A stretch of 64,000 bases of DNA, taken from contig NZ_VZOV01000018.1 in NCBI RefSeq assembly GCF_008801915.1, forward strand, positions 1-64,000, given 5' to 3'. Position numbers and translations under genes: made by a program. This stretch comes from Cupriavidus gilardii (lineage in GTDB: Bacteria > Pseudomonadota > Gammaproteobacteria > Burkholderiales > Burkholderiaceae). This document shows positions 17,467-25,605 of this stretch, in pieces (within the stretch, counting starts at the first letter, position 1; each line of letters begins with the position of its first letter). The notes beneath the pieces are model-generated. The model did not search any database, was not told where the DNA came from, and saw only the letters and a program-made list of their open reading frames with translations.

Positions 17467-19074
17467 ATGCAACAGCACCCGGCATCGGCCCGCACGAAGC
17501 TGACGATCACGTTCGGCGCCCTGGCGATCGGCGCGTTGACAGCCTTGTGGGGGAGCGCGCAGGCGGCCCCGGCGACCGGCAGTCTGACGGTGGCCTTCGG
17601 CGCGGAGTCCACCACGCTCGATCCGGTACGCATTTCCGCCGGCGTCGACCACTATTTCGTCGGCCAGATGTTCGAGATGCTGGTGCGGCGCAATGCCTCG
17701 CTGCAGGACGAAAACTGGCTGGCCGAGAGCTGGAAGCTCGAGACCGGCAAGGATGGCAAGCCGGTGCTCGACGTGCGGCTGCGCAAGGGCGTCAAGTTCC
17801 ACAACGGCGATCCGCTGACCGCCGAGGACATGGAGTTTTCCTGGCAACGGCAGCGCGATCCCAAGGGCAGCTTCTTCTCGCACTACGTGTCGTCGGTCGA
17901 GCGCTTCGAGATCGTCGATCCGCATCGCTTCAAGCTGCATTTCAAGGAGCCCGACGCGCAATTCCTGGTCGGCAATCTGCAGCTGTGGGCGATGCCGAAG
18001 AAGTACATCCAGAAGGTCGGCGAAGAGGAATTCGCGAAGAAGCCGGTCGGCACCGGTCCGTGGAAATTCGTCTCACGCACCGTCAAGGACGAACTGAGGC
18101 TCGAGGCCTTCGACGACTACTGGAACAAGGACAAGCGACCCGGCGTGAAGACGCTGACGATCAAGGTCATTCCCGAGGACCTGACGCGCGTGGCGGCATT
18201 CAAGACCGGCAAGGTCGACTGGATCGACAACGTGCCGCCGTCGATGATCGAAGAGTTCAGGAAGATGCCGGGGGTCAAGACCGCGACGCTGGTCAGCGGC
18301 AACAACCTGTTCCTGAACTTCAACACGCAGATGCCGAAGTCGCCGTTCAACGACGTACGCGTGCGGCAGGCCGCGGCGCATGCGATCGACGTCGACGCGA
18401 TCATCAAGCGCGTACTGTTCGGCCAGGGCGAGCGCTATGCGCAGGTCGGCAAGGGGTCGAACGGCTACGACCCGGCACTCAAGCCGTATCCCTACGATCC
18501 CAAGCGGGCGCGCGAACTGCTGAAGCAGGCCGGCTATCCGAACGGCTTCGACACGCCCTGCTACAACCTGACCACGCCGCGCGAACCGGGCGTCAAGGAA
18601 GTGGGCGAGGCGATGTATGCCTATCTGAGCTCGGTCGGCATCCGCTGCCAGGTACGCAATCTGGAGTACGGCGCGTGGATCAGCCTCGGCAAGCGCGGCC
18701 GCAGCGGCCCGCCGGAGATGGACGGCGTGCTCAGCTGGATGTGGTCGCAGGGGCTCCCCGGCGATCCGGGGCTCGCATGGTCCGGCCATCTGCACAGCTA
18801 TCAGCCCGGCGGCTGGGGCACCTACTCGTACAGCAACGACGCCGAGGTCGACGCGCTGATCGAAAAGCAGCGCCAGACCATGGACCCGGCGGCGCGCACC
18901 GAGCTGCTCAAGCAGATCGCGCGGCTCAAGCACGAGCGCGTGCTCGGCGGCCTGCCGACCTACCGGCCGCTGGTGACGTTCGCCTGGCGCGAGGACAAGG
19001 TCCACTACGTGCCATGGCCGATCCGGGACTACTGGCGCGCGTTCCAGGAAGTCAGCCTGAAGCAGGCGCATTGA
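17467..19074 (+). CDS. ABC-importer substrate-binding protein, family 5 (Dpp/Opp type)
   Basis: 535-residue periplasmic protein of the extracellular solute-binding family 5. Signal peptide is 1-33 (ending AQA). Family features are TTLDPVRIS, the LRKGVKFHNGDPLTAEDMEFSW block, KPVGTGPWKFV, LNFNTQMPKSPFNDVRVRQAAAHAID and the C-terminal LPTYRPLVTFAWREDKV. Family 5 proteins bind peptides, opines, nickel complexes or glycosides. The gene is followed by two permeases and two ATPases of the same class, making a complete importer. The ligand is unresolved; linkage with an acyl-CoA ligase suggests an amide-linked or peptide-like carboxylate. Confidence 0.93.
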   Translation: MQQHPASARTKLTITFGALAIGALTALWGSAQAAPATGSLTVAFGAESTTLDPVRISAGVDHYFVGQMFEMLVRRNASLQDENWLAESWKLETGKDGKPVLDVRLRKGVKFHNGDPLTAEDMEFSWQRQRDPKGSFFSHYVSSVERFEIVDPHRFKLHFKEPDAQFLVGNLQLWAMPKKYIQKVGEEEFAKKPVGTGPWKFVSRTVKDELRLEAFDDYWNKDKRPGVKTLTIKVIPEDLTRVAAFKTGKVDWIDNVPPSMIEEFRKMPGVKTATLVSGNNLFLNFNTQMPKSPFNDVRVRQAAAHAIDVDAIIKRVLFGQGERYAQVGKGSNGYDPALKPYPYDPKRARELLKQAGYPNGFDTPCYNLTTPREPGVKEVGEAMYAYLSSVGIRCQVRNLEYGAWISLGKRGRSGPPEMDGVLSWMWSQGLPGDPGLAWSGHLHSYQPGGWGTYSYSNDAEVDALIEKQRQTMDPAARTELLKQIARLKHERVLGGLPTYRPLVTFAWREDKVHYVPWPIRDYWRAFQEVSLKQAH

Positions 19075-19086
19075 TTGACGCAACGC

Positions 19087-19166
19087 GTCACCCGCGCAGG
19101 CGGGGATCCAGCGTCTTCATTCGCCACGCCCGCACGACGCTGGGTTCCTGCCTGCGCGGCAACGAC
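19087..19166. repeat. Dispersed REP-like inverted repeat between importer genes
   Basis: The arms 19087-19115 (containing CGCGCAGGCGGGGATCCAGC) and 19136-19166 (containing GACGCTGGGTTCCTGCC) are imperfect complements around a 20-base centre. The type, 'gcgcaggcgggnatccagcgtc' and its complement, is familiar as a dispersed extragenic repeat in many proteobacterial genomes. It could fold into a strong hairpin that dampens permease expression relative to the binding protein. Confidence 0.75.
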
Positions 19167-19211
19167 GGTGATCCGTCTGCCCATCGTCTGGTCTCTCACA
19201 CGGAGGCTTGC

Positions 19212-20123
19212 ATGTCCATCGCGAAACGCCTGCTGCACGGCCTGGTCAGCATCCTGGGCGCCAGCGTCATCATCTTCCTGATCTCGCGGCTGTCGGGCGA
19301 TCCGCTGGCGCTGCTGCTGCCGGCCGACGCGCCGCCCGACGTCATCGCGCAGACGCGCCAACATCTTGGGCTCGATCAGCCGCTGGTCGCGCAGTATCTG
19401 AAATTCCTCGGCCATGCGCTGACCGGCGACTTCGGCAACTCGTACCGCTGGCAGGAGCCGGCGCTGGGCCTGATCCTCGATCGCCTGCCGGCCACCGTCG
19501 AACTGGCGCTGGCCGCCCTCGCCTTCTCGATCGCGATGGCGGTGCCGTTCGGCGTGCTGTCCGCGGTCCATCGCGGCAGCTGGTTCGACCGTTTCGCCAA
19601 GGTCTTCGCGATGGCCGGGCAGGCGATGCCCAACTTCTGGGTCGGCCTGCTGCTGATCCTGTTCTTCGCGGTGCAGCTGAACTGGCTGCCCGCGTTCGGG
19701 CGGGAATCGTGGTCCAGCCTGGTGCTGCCGGCGATCGCGCTGGGCTGGTACCCGGTCGCGGCGCAAACCCGCATCGTGCGCTCGGCGATGCTCGATGTCC
19801 TCGACAGCGACTACATCCGCATGGGACGCGCGATGGGCCTGCCCGAGCGCGTGCTGGTATGGAAATACGCGCTGCGCAACGCGGCGATTCCGCTGGTCAC
19901 CATTCTCGGCGTCTACTTCGCGGCGATGCTCGGCGGCGCCTTCGTCGTCGAGGTCATCTTCGCCTGGCCCGGAGTCGGCCGCACCGTGGTCGAGGCCGTG
20001 TTCGCCCGCGACTTTCCGGTGGTGCAAGCGGGCGTGATGCTGACGTCCGTGCTGTTCGTGCTGTCCAACCTGCTGGTCGATCTGAGCTACAGCCTGATCG
20101 ACCCGAGGATCCGCCATGGCTGA
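19212..20123 (+). CDS. ABC-importer permease, DppB/OppB type
   Basis: 303-residue inner-membrane permease with six predicted segments. The N-terminus IAKRLLHGLVSILGASVIIFLISRLSGDPLA is typical of DppB/OppB. The cytoplasmic EAA-like loop for ATPase contact is DYIRMGRAMGLPERVLVWKYALRNAAIPL, seen in two adjoining parts. A GGAGG motif lies before the ATG at 19212. It overlaps the next permease by 8 bases, indicating translational coupling, and is separated from the binding-protein gene by the REP-like repeat. Confidence 0.93.
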   Translation: MSIAKRLLHGLVSILGASVIIFLISRLSGDPLALLLPADAPPDVIAQTRQHLGLDQPLVAQYLKFLGHALTGDFGNSYRWQEPALGLILDRLPATVELALAALAFSIAMAVPFGVLSAVHRGSWFDRFAKVFAMAGQAMPNFWVGLLLILFFAVQLNWLPAFGRESWSSLVLPAIALGWYPVAAQTRIVRSAMLDVLDSDYIRMGRAMGLPERVLVWKYALRNAAIPLVTILGVYFAAMLGGAFVVEVIFAWPGVGRTVVEAVFARDFPVVQAGVMLTSVLFVLSNLLVDLSYSLIDPRIRHG

Positions 20124-21030
20124 ACTGACTGCTGCTGAAACGGCCTCGGCGGCCGGCAACGCAACCGCAGAGGCGCCGATCGCACGCCGGCGCGGCGCGA
20201 TCGCATGGGGCACCCTGCCGTGGTTCGCGCTGCTGGTATTCCCCGTGCTGCTGCTCTGCGCGCTCGGCGGCGAGCTGCTGCTGCCGCACGATCCCAACGC
20301 GCTGGACCTTGGCATCGCCTTCCTGCCGCCGGCCTGGCTCGATGGCGGCAACTGGGCCTATCCGCTGGGCACCGACAACATGGGGCGCGATCTGCTGACG
20401 CGGATCATGGCCGGCACACGGATCTCGCTGGTGGTGGCGCTGTACGCGATCCTGATCTCGGGCGGCATCGGCACCGCCGCCGGCATGCTCGCCGGATACT
20501 TCGGCGGCCGGCTCGATGCGCTGATCATGCGGCTGGTCGATATCCAGATGTCGATTCCTTCGCTGGCGCTCGCGCTGGTGCTGGCGGCGGTGCTCGGGCC
20601 GGGCTTCGAGACGGTGGTGCTGGTCATCGTGATCACCTACTGGACCTGGTATGCGCGCATCGTGCGTGGCGAGGTGATGTCGCTGAAGCAGCGCGATTAC
20701 GTCGCGCTGGCGCGCGTGGCGGGCTGCGGCACGCCGACCATCTTCCGCCGCCATCTGCTGCCGAACCTGCTGAACACGCTGCTGGTGCTCGCCACGCTGC
20801 AGGTCGGCCAGGTGATCATCTTCGAGGCCTCGCTGAGCTTTCTCGGCCTCGGCATCCAGCAGCCCGACGTATCCTGGGGCCTGATGCTGGCGGACGCGCG
20901 CAACTACATCACCAACGCCTGGTGGGCGATCACGATGCCCGGGCTCGCGATCATGGCGACCTGCCTCGCCTCGAACCTGCTTGGCGACTGGCTGCGCGAC
21001 CGCTTCGATCCCAGGAGGAGACAGCTATGA
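20116..21030 (+). CDS. ABC-importer permease, DppC/OppC type
   Basis: 304-residue permease. After a charged 30-residue N-terminus and TM1, it has the DppC signature HPLG-like [20 protein letters not shown], transmembrane helices, and the EAA-type loop [19 protein letters not shown] followed by [16 protein letters not shown]. The closing region [21 protein letters not shown] is also diagnostic. It overlaps the upstream permease by 8 bases, and its TGA overlaps the ATG of the downstream ATPase (ATGA). It pairs with DppB to form the translocation pore. Confidence 0.94.
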   Translation: MAELTAAETASAAGNATAEAPIARRRGAIAWGTLPWFALLVFPVLLLCALGGELLLPHDPNALDLGIAFLPPAWLDGGNWAYPLGTDNMGRDLLTRIMAGTRISLVVALYAILISGGIGTAAGMLAGYFGGRLDALIMRLVDIQMSIPSLALALVLAAVLGPGFETVVLVIVITYWTWYARIVRGEVMSLKQRDYVALARVAGCGTPTIFRRHLLPNLLNTLLVLATLQVGQVIIFEASLSFLGLGIQQPDVSWGLMLADARNYITNAWWAITMPGLAIMATCLASNLLGDWLRDRFDPRRRQL

Positions 21031-22052
21031 GCCATGCCGATATCGCCGCCGCGGGTCGTTCGACGCAAACCGGGAGCGGCACGCCGATGCTGCAGGTGCG
21101 CAATCTGACGACCCACCTGGCGCTGCACCGCGGCGTGGTACGCGCCGTCGACGGCGTGGACCTGCATGTGCACGAAGGCGAGACGCTGGGCGTGGTCGGC
21201 GAGTCGGGCTCGGGCAAGTCGATGACGATCCTGTCCATCCTGCGGCTGCTGCCGCGCCAGACCGGCGCACGCATCGGCGGCAGCATCGTGCTCGATGGCC
21301 AGAACCTGCTGCAGGTCTCCGAGAAGACGATGAGCGAGGTCTATCGCGGCCGCAAGATCGCGATGATCTCGCAGGACCCGCTGACCTCGCTCAATCCCGT
21401 CTTCACCATCGGCGACCAGGTCGGCGCGCCGCTGCGCCATCACGGCATCGCGCGCGGCGAGGCCGCGCGGCAGCGCGTGGTCGAGGTGCTCGACAGCGTG
21501 CGCATCCCGTCGCCGCAGGCGCGGCTGAACGACTATCCGCACCAGTTCAGCGGCGGCATGCGGCAACGCGTGGTCACCGGCATGGCGATCGCGAGTGCGC
21601 CGCGGCTGCTGGTGGCGGACGAACCGACCTCGGCGCTCGACGTGACCATCCAGGTGCAGATGATGGCCCTGTTTCGCAAGATCCAGGCGCAGACCGGCGT
21701 CGGGATCATCCTGATCACCCACGACCTCGGCGTAGCAGCCAGCATCTGCCACCGCATCGCGGTGATGTACGCCGGCCGCATCGTCGAGACCGCCGATGTG
21801 CGCACGCTGTACAAGCGGCCCGCGCATCCGTACACGCAGGCGCTGCTGAACTCGATCCCGCATTTCGGCCAGAAGAAGGACCGGCTGTTCGCGATCCAGG
21901 GCAGCCCGCCGAGCCTGATCGATCCGCCAGTCGGCTGCCGCTTCGCCGCCCGCTGTCCGCATCGCAAGCCGCTGTGCGACGACGCGTATCCGCCCGAGGT
22001 CGAACTGGAGTCTGGCCATCGCGTCGCGTGCTGGCTGGCGAGCGGCACCTAG
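21027..22052 (+). CDS. ABC-importer ATPase, DppD/OppD type
   Basis: 341-residue ATPase. Walker A is GESGSGKSM (about 58-66), the Q-loop [12 protein letters not shown], the signature FSGGMRQR (about 173), Walker [13 protein letters not shown] and the switch His in ITHDLG. The C-terminal oligopeptide-importer extension has the cysteine cluster [15 protein letters not shown]...ACW, which in relatives can bind an iron-sulfur cluster. The ATG overlaps the stop of the DppC gene. It works with the DppF-type ATPase 70 bases downstream as a heterodimer. Confidence 0.95.
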   Translation: MSHADIAAAGRSTQTGSGTPMLQVRNLTTHLALHRGVVRAVDGVDLHVHEGETLGVVGESGSGKSMTILSILRLLPRQTGARIGGSIVLDGQNLLQVSEKTMSEVYRGRKIAMISQDPLTSLNPVFTIGDQVGAPLRHHGIARGEAARQRVVEVLDSVRIPSPQARLNDYPHQFSGGMRQRVVTGMAIASAPRLLVADEPTSALDVTIQVQMMALFRKIQAQTGVGIILITHDLGVAASICHRIAVMYAGRIVETADVRTLYKRPAHPYTQALLNSIPHFGQKKDRLFAIQGSPPSLIDPPVGCRFAARCPHRKPLCDDAYPPEVELESGHRVACWLASGT

Positions 22053-22122
22053 CGGCGAACGTCGAACAGCCGAACGGCCGGACCTTGCTCCCCCGAACAT
22101 CGCAGCCAGCGCAGGAGTGCCC

Positions 22123-23136
22123 ATGTTGCTCGAAGTGCAGGACCTGACGAAACACTTCCCCGTGCGCGGCGGCGGCCTCGTGCGCGCCGTCGATGGCGTC
22201 GGCTTTGCGGTCGACGCCGGTCAGACCTTCGCGATCGTCGGCGAGTCCGGCTGCGGCAAGACCACCATCGCGAAACTGCTGCTCCTGCTGGAAAAGCCCA
22301 CCGGCGGCGCGATCCGCTTCGATGGCCAGGATGTGCTGACGCTGGACCGCAAGGGCGTGCAACGCTATCGGCGGCAGGTGCAGGCGGTGTTCCAGGACCC
22401 GTCGTCGTCGCTCAATCCCCGCCTGAAGGTCAGGATGCTGCTGGCCGAGCCGCTGCTGGCGCATGGACTGGGCCGCGATCGCCAGGCGCTGCAACGCCGA
22501 CTGCTCGAACTGCTGGAGATCGTCGGGCTGCCGCCCGGCGCGCTGGACCTCTATCCTCACGAATTCAGCGGCGGCCAGCGCCAACGCATCGCGGTGGCGC
22601 GCGCGCTTGCGCTGCAGCCGCGTCTGATCGTGCTCGATGAACCGACGTCGGCGCTCGACGTGTCGATCCGCGCGCAGATCGTCAATCTGCTGGCCGATAT
22701 CCAGCGCAGCTTTGGCCTGGCCTACGTGGTCATCGCGCACGATCTCGCGCTGGTCGAGCACTTCAGCAGCGCGGTCGGCGTGATGTACCTCGGCGCGATG
22801 GCCGAGAGCGGCCCCAGCGAAGCGGTGTTCGGCGCGCCGCGCCATCCGTACACGCAGGCGCTGCTCGGCTCCGCGCCGCGTCCCGATCCCGATCATCAGC
22901 CGGCCGAAGGACTGATCGTCGGCGAGATCGGCTCGGCACTGGCGCCGCCGTCCGGTTGCCGCTTTCATCCGCGCTGCCCGCATGCGATGCCGGTATGCGG
23001 GCAGCAGGTGCCGGCGATGCGCGCCATGGGCGGTCCCGATGCGGGACTGGCGCATCTCGCGGCCTGTCATCTGCTGGACGGCGCGCATGCGACGGCCAGC
23101 GCGCGACCCGCGAACGCCGTCGCGGCGATGCCGTGA
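22123..23136 (+). CDS. ABC-importer ATPase, DppF/OppF type
   Basis: 337-residue ATPase and last gene of the importer. Walker A is GESGCGKTT (about 40-48), the Q-loop VFQDPSSSLNPR, the signature FSGGQRQRIAVARAL, Walker [11 protein letters not shown] and the His switch IAHDLAL. The C-terminal Cys cluster GCRFHPRCPHAMPVC...AACH matches the DppD/F extension. The ATG at 22123 follows CAGGAG; a GTG six bases earlier is an unlikely start. A hairpin beginning 33 bases after the stop mainly serves the opposite strand, but could also end this transcript. Confidence 0.95.
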   Translation: MLLEVQDLTKHFPVRGGGLVRAVDGVGFAVDAGQTFAIVGESGCGKTTIAKLLLLLEKPTGGAIRFDGQDVLTLDRKGVQRYRRQVQAVFQDPSSSLNPRLKVRMLLAEPLLAHGLGRDRQALQRRLLELLEIVGLPPGALDLYPHEFSGGQRQRIAVARALALQPRLIVLDEPTSALDVSIRAQIVNLLADIQRSFGLAYVVIAHDLALVEHFSSAVGVMYLGAMAESGPSEAVFGAPRHPYTQALLGSAPRPDPDHQPAEGLIVGEIGSALAPPSGCRFHPRCPHAMPVCGQQVPAMRAMGGPDAGLAHLAACHLLDGAHATASARPANAVAAMP

Positions 23137-23161
23137 CGCCGCGATGCGCCGGGGCGCGGGT

Positions 23162-23187
23162 AAAAAAAAGCCAGCCGACAGGCTGGC
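23162..23187 (-). terminator. Intrinsic terminator for leftward transcription
   Basis: On the minus strand GCCAGCC-TGTC-GGCTGGC is followed directly by eight Ts: a textbook rho-independent terminator. It lies 130 bases beyond the stop of the small gene at 23319-23549 and faces the end of the dppF-type gene. Confidence 0.85.
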
Positions 23188-23318
23188 CAAGAACCAAGGA
23201 GACACACAAACGCGCATAAACGTCGCGCGCAAAACGGAACAAGCACTACAAGCTACTGCGGAACCTGCTGGCGGGCTTGCGTCAATTGCAGCTGCGCGTG
23301 CGAGAGACCGGTCCGGCG

Positions 23319-23549
23319 TCAGCCGACGAAGGCCTGGCGGCAACGCAGCGCCATCACCTGCGCCTCGAACGCGCGTGCCGCGAGTTCGGCAAGATGGGCG
23401 GTACGCCGGCCGCGCGAAGTGCTGTGCGGCTGCGCGGCGTTGCCGGTTTCGGCGTGTTCATTCAAGCGCCAGGCGGCGCGGGTCACGGACAGAATCCGGG
23501 CAAATGCCCGGGCATGCTCCACAGGCATGCTGACAAGGGCCGAAGCCAT
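23319..23549 (-). CDS. Small orphan protein, 76 residues
   Basis: I do not recognise this protein. It starts MASALVSMPVEHARAFARIL, is Ala/Arg-rich and probably helical, with no signal peptide, membrane segment or Cys pair. Reality as a gene is supported by GAGGTAG before the ATG, a TTGACA element 43 bases upstream, and an intrinsic terminator downstream, forming a self-contained transcription unit. Its AT-rich leader contrasts with the surrounding coding DNA. A longer reading from 23597 would start inside the promoter and is unlikely. A dual-function RNA is an alternative. Confidence 0.6.
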   Translation of the reverse strand: MASALVSMPVEHARAFARILSVTRAAWRLNEHAETGNAAQPHSTSRGRRTAHLAELAARAFEAQVMALRCRQAFVG

Positions 23550-23580
23550 GATTGCTACCTCTGCGTTGTTCAGTACGGAG

Positions 23581-23597
23581 TGACAAATCAATGTCAA
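23581..23597 (-). promoter_or_regulatory. -35 element and palindrome upstream of the small gene
   Basis: TTGACA (minus strand, 23597-23592) overlaps a palindrome TGACA-N6-TGTCA at 23581-23596. A -10 candidate TACTGA lies 16 bases downstream but is a weak match. The overlap of a symmetrical site with the -35 suggests repression by a dimeric regulator. Confidence 0.45.
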
Positions 23598-23717
23598 CCG
23601 TAACTGAACGATACACAGGGGACTGGCGGGTCCTTATCAAGCGCGCGCCGAAAGCCATGTGGGTGTAGTCCTACAAACCTGACAACCGCGCAAACGTACC
23701 CGCAAGGCTCGCGGCGG

Positions 23718-24434
23718 TCAGGTCGTCGTGCTTGGACTCCAGAACGCCTGCCGCACCGCCGGCAGTGCAGCCAGCCGCTGCACCAGGCGGTCCAGCGCAT
23801 CGCCATCGAAGGAACTGGCCACCAGCGTCGCCTCGATCTCGACCTCCTCCTGACCGAACGGCTGGATGTCCAGGTCGTGCACCGGATAACCGCCGCGCTC
23901 CAGCGCCTCCTCCAGCTGCGCCATCACCGCCTTCTGCTGGCCCCGCTCCGCGATCACGTGGACCGTGCCGGTGACCTCGACCGATTCGACGTCGAGCGGC
24001 TTGCGGTTGATCGCATCGACGATGGGCCGCAGCAGCGTATTGGCCGCCAGCACGAACACCGTGGCCATCATCGCCTCGAGGATCAGATCGGCACCGGCCG
24101 CCGCCCCGACGCCCGCCGAGCCCCACAGTGTCGCCGCGGTATTGAGCCCGCGCACATTGCCCTCCTCCCGCATGATCACGCCGGCGCCGAGAAAGCCGAC
24201 GCCGGATACGACATAGGCCATCACATGGACCGCGCCATCGTGCCCGTGCAGCCGGTTGGCGACGTCGACAAACACCGCGGCACCGACCGCGACCAGCACA
24301 TTGGTGCGCAGCCCGGCGGTGCGCTGCCGGTACTGCCGCTCGAAGCCGATCGCGCCACCGAAAACGAAGGCGGCGCTCAGGCTGATCAGCGTATCCAGCA
24401 GCGAGGCGAGATTGACGTTGTGGAAGGCTTCCAT
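23718..24434 (-). CDS. MgtC/SapB-family membrane protein
   Basis: 238-residue protein. The N-terminal half holds about four membrane segments with the family motifs GGAIGFERQYRQRTAGLRTN and VSGVGFLGAGVIM, then GLNTAATLWGSAGVGAAAGA. The C-terminal cytoplasmic part (about 150-238) is ACT-like, as in longer MgtC proteins. MgtC proteins modulate the F-ATPase or Mg2+-related homeostasis and help survival under magnesium limitation and in macrophages; they are not transporters. CAGGAG precedes the ATG at 24434. The 111-base gap from the upstream LysR gene holds several hairpins, but I see no convincing magnesium-sensing leader. Confidence 0.92.
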   Translation of the reverse strand: MEAFHNVNLASLLDTLISLSAAFVFGGAIGFERQYRQRTAGLRTNVLVAVGAAVFVDVANRLHGHDGAVHVMAYVVSGVGFLGAGVIMREEGNVRGLNTAATLWGSAGVGAAAGADLILEAMMATVFVLAANTLLRPIVDAINRKPLDVESVEVTGTVHVIAERGQQKAVMAQLEEALERGGYPVHDLDIQPFGQEEVEIEATLVASSFDGDALDRLVQRLAALPAVRQAFWSPSTTT

Positions 24435-24545
24435 GCGTGCTCCTGTCGCGATGCGATGCTCTGTGCAGGGCGCGATCGTGCGATCGCGATGCGCACCAGT
24501 TTCGAGGTCCCGATTCAGGACCGGCTGCAAGACCCGATGCGCCGG

Positions 24546-25445
24546 CTACGCGCTGCCGGCACGCGCTGCCTCTTGCAGGATCCACTCGCGAAACGACGCG
24601 ATCTTCGCGCGCGCGTGGCTTTCCTCCGGGTAGACCAGGTAGTAGGCGAACGCATCGAGCAGCGTGACATCGGCGAGCCGGACCAGCGAGCCGTCGGCCA
24701 GTTCGCGCGCGACCATCGCGGCCGGCAGCAGCCCGGCGCCCTGGCCCGCCATCACCGCCTTCCACAGCAGGCTCGAATCGTCGAACGACGGTCCGCGCGG
24801 GCGTTCGATCTCGTCGATGCCCTGCGACGCGAACCACAGATGCCAGCCCTTGCGCTCGGTGTCGTGGACCTGGGGCCAGCGCAGCAGATCGGCGGGCGTG
24901 GCCGGCATGCCAAGCTTGCGGACCAGCGCCGGCGCGGCGACCGGCATGATCTCCACCGCGAGGATACGCTCGCTGTGCAGGCCCGGATATTGGCCCAGGC
25001 CGTGCCGGACCGCGACATGCACGCCGTCGCGCGTGAAGTCGGCCAGCGCGGTGGTCGTGATCACGTGCAGGTCGATATCGGGGTGCGCCTGCTGGAACGA
25101 ATGCAGGCGCGGCACCAGCCATGCGGCCGCGAAGAACGGCGTGACGCTGATGTTCAACAGGCCGGTGTCGGCTGGCGCCGCGATGCGGCCCGTCGCCTCC
25201 TTGATCTGCCGGAAGGCGTTGCGCACGGGGGGCAGATAGGCGCGCCCCGCCTCCGTCAGGTAGATGCCGCGGTTGACCCGCTGGAACAGCTTGACGCCCA
25301 GATGCGACTCCAATGCCTTGACCATCTGGCTGACCGCGCCGGCCGTCACGCACAGCTCTTCGGCGGCGTGCTTGACCGACAGATGCCGTGCCGCGGCCTC
25401 GAAGGCCCGCAAGGCATTGAGCGGCGGCAGTTTGTGGTTTGACAT
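24546..25445 (-). CDS. LysR-family regulator, GcvA-like
   Basis: 299-residue LysR regulator of the GcvA/AmpR type: LPPLNALRAFEAAARHLSVKHAAEELCVTAGAVSQMVKALE in two parts forms the winged HTH, and the effector domain includes the GcvA-like LLNISVTPFFAAAWLVPRL. The ATG at 25445 sits only four bases from a palindrome that looks like its own binding site. It is divergent from an amidase-MFS pair, the classical arrangement for a LysR regulator and its targets. The downstream MgtC gene lies 111 bases away and may be co-transcribed. The effector is unknown. Confidence 0.92.
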   Translation of the reverse strand: MSNHKLPPLNALRAFEAAARHLSVKHAAEELCVTAGAVSQMVKALESHLGVKLFQRVNRGIYLTEAGRAYLPPVRNAFRQIKEATGRIAAPADTGLLNISVTPFFAAAWLVPRLHSFQQAHPDIDLHVITTTALADFTRDGVHVAVRHGLGQYPGLHSERILAVEIMPVAAPALVRKLGMPATPADLLRWPQVHDTERKGWHLWFASQGIDEIERPRGPSFDDSSLLWKAVMAGQGAGLLPAAMVARELADGSLVRLADVTLLDAFAYYLVYPEESHARAKIASFREWILQEAARAGSA

Positions 25446-25449
25446 TAGT

Positions 25450-25465
25450 TTTTCTAAGGCGAAAA
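25450..25465. promoter_or_regulatory. LysR-type binding site candidate
   Basis: TTTTC-TAAGGC-GAAAA is an inverted repeat with T-N11-A geometry, immediately upstream of the GcvA-like gene and in the promoter region shared with the divergent amidase. Confidence 0.55.
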
Positions 25466-25605
25466 CCGCATGAAATCTGGTTTGCGAGGCTGGCGGCGCG
25501 AACGGTAACTTTGGGGCGTTATCTGGCCATGTCAGCGCAGCGTTGGGTACGCTCCGGCGCGGGGCCGATTCAATTCTACTTAACCTTTCTCCATACGAGC
25601 GAATC

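Noticed and set aside
24435-24545. Hairpins before mgtC considered as a magnesium riboswitch
   Set aside because: Only about 110 bases with simple GATCG repeats; no M-box-like conserved core recognised.
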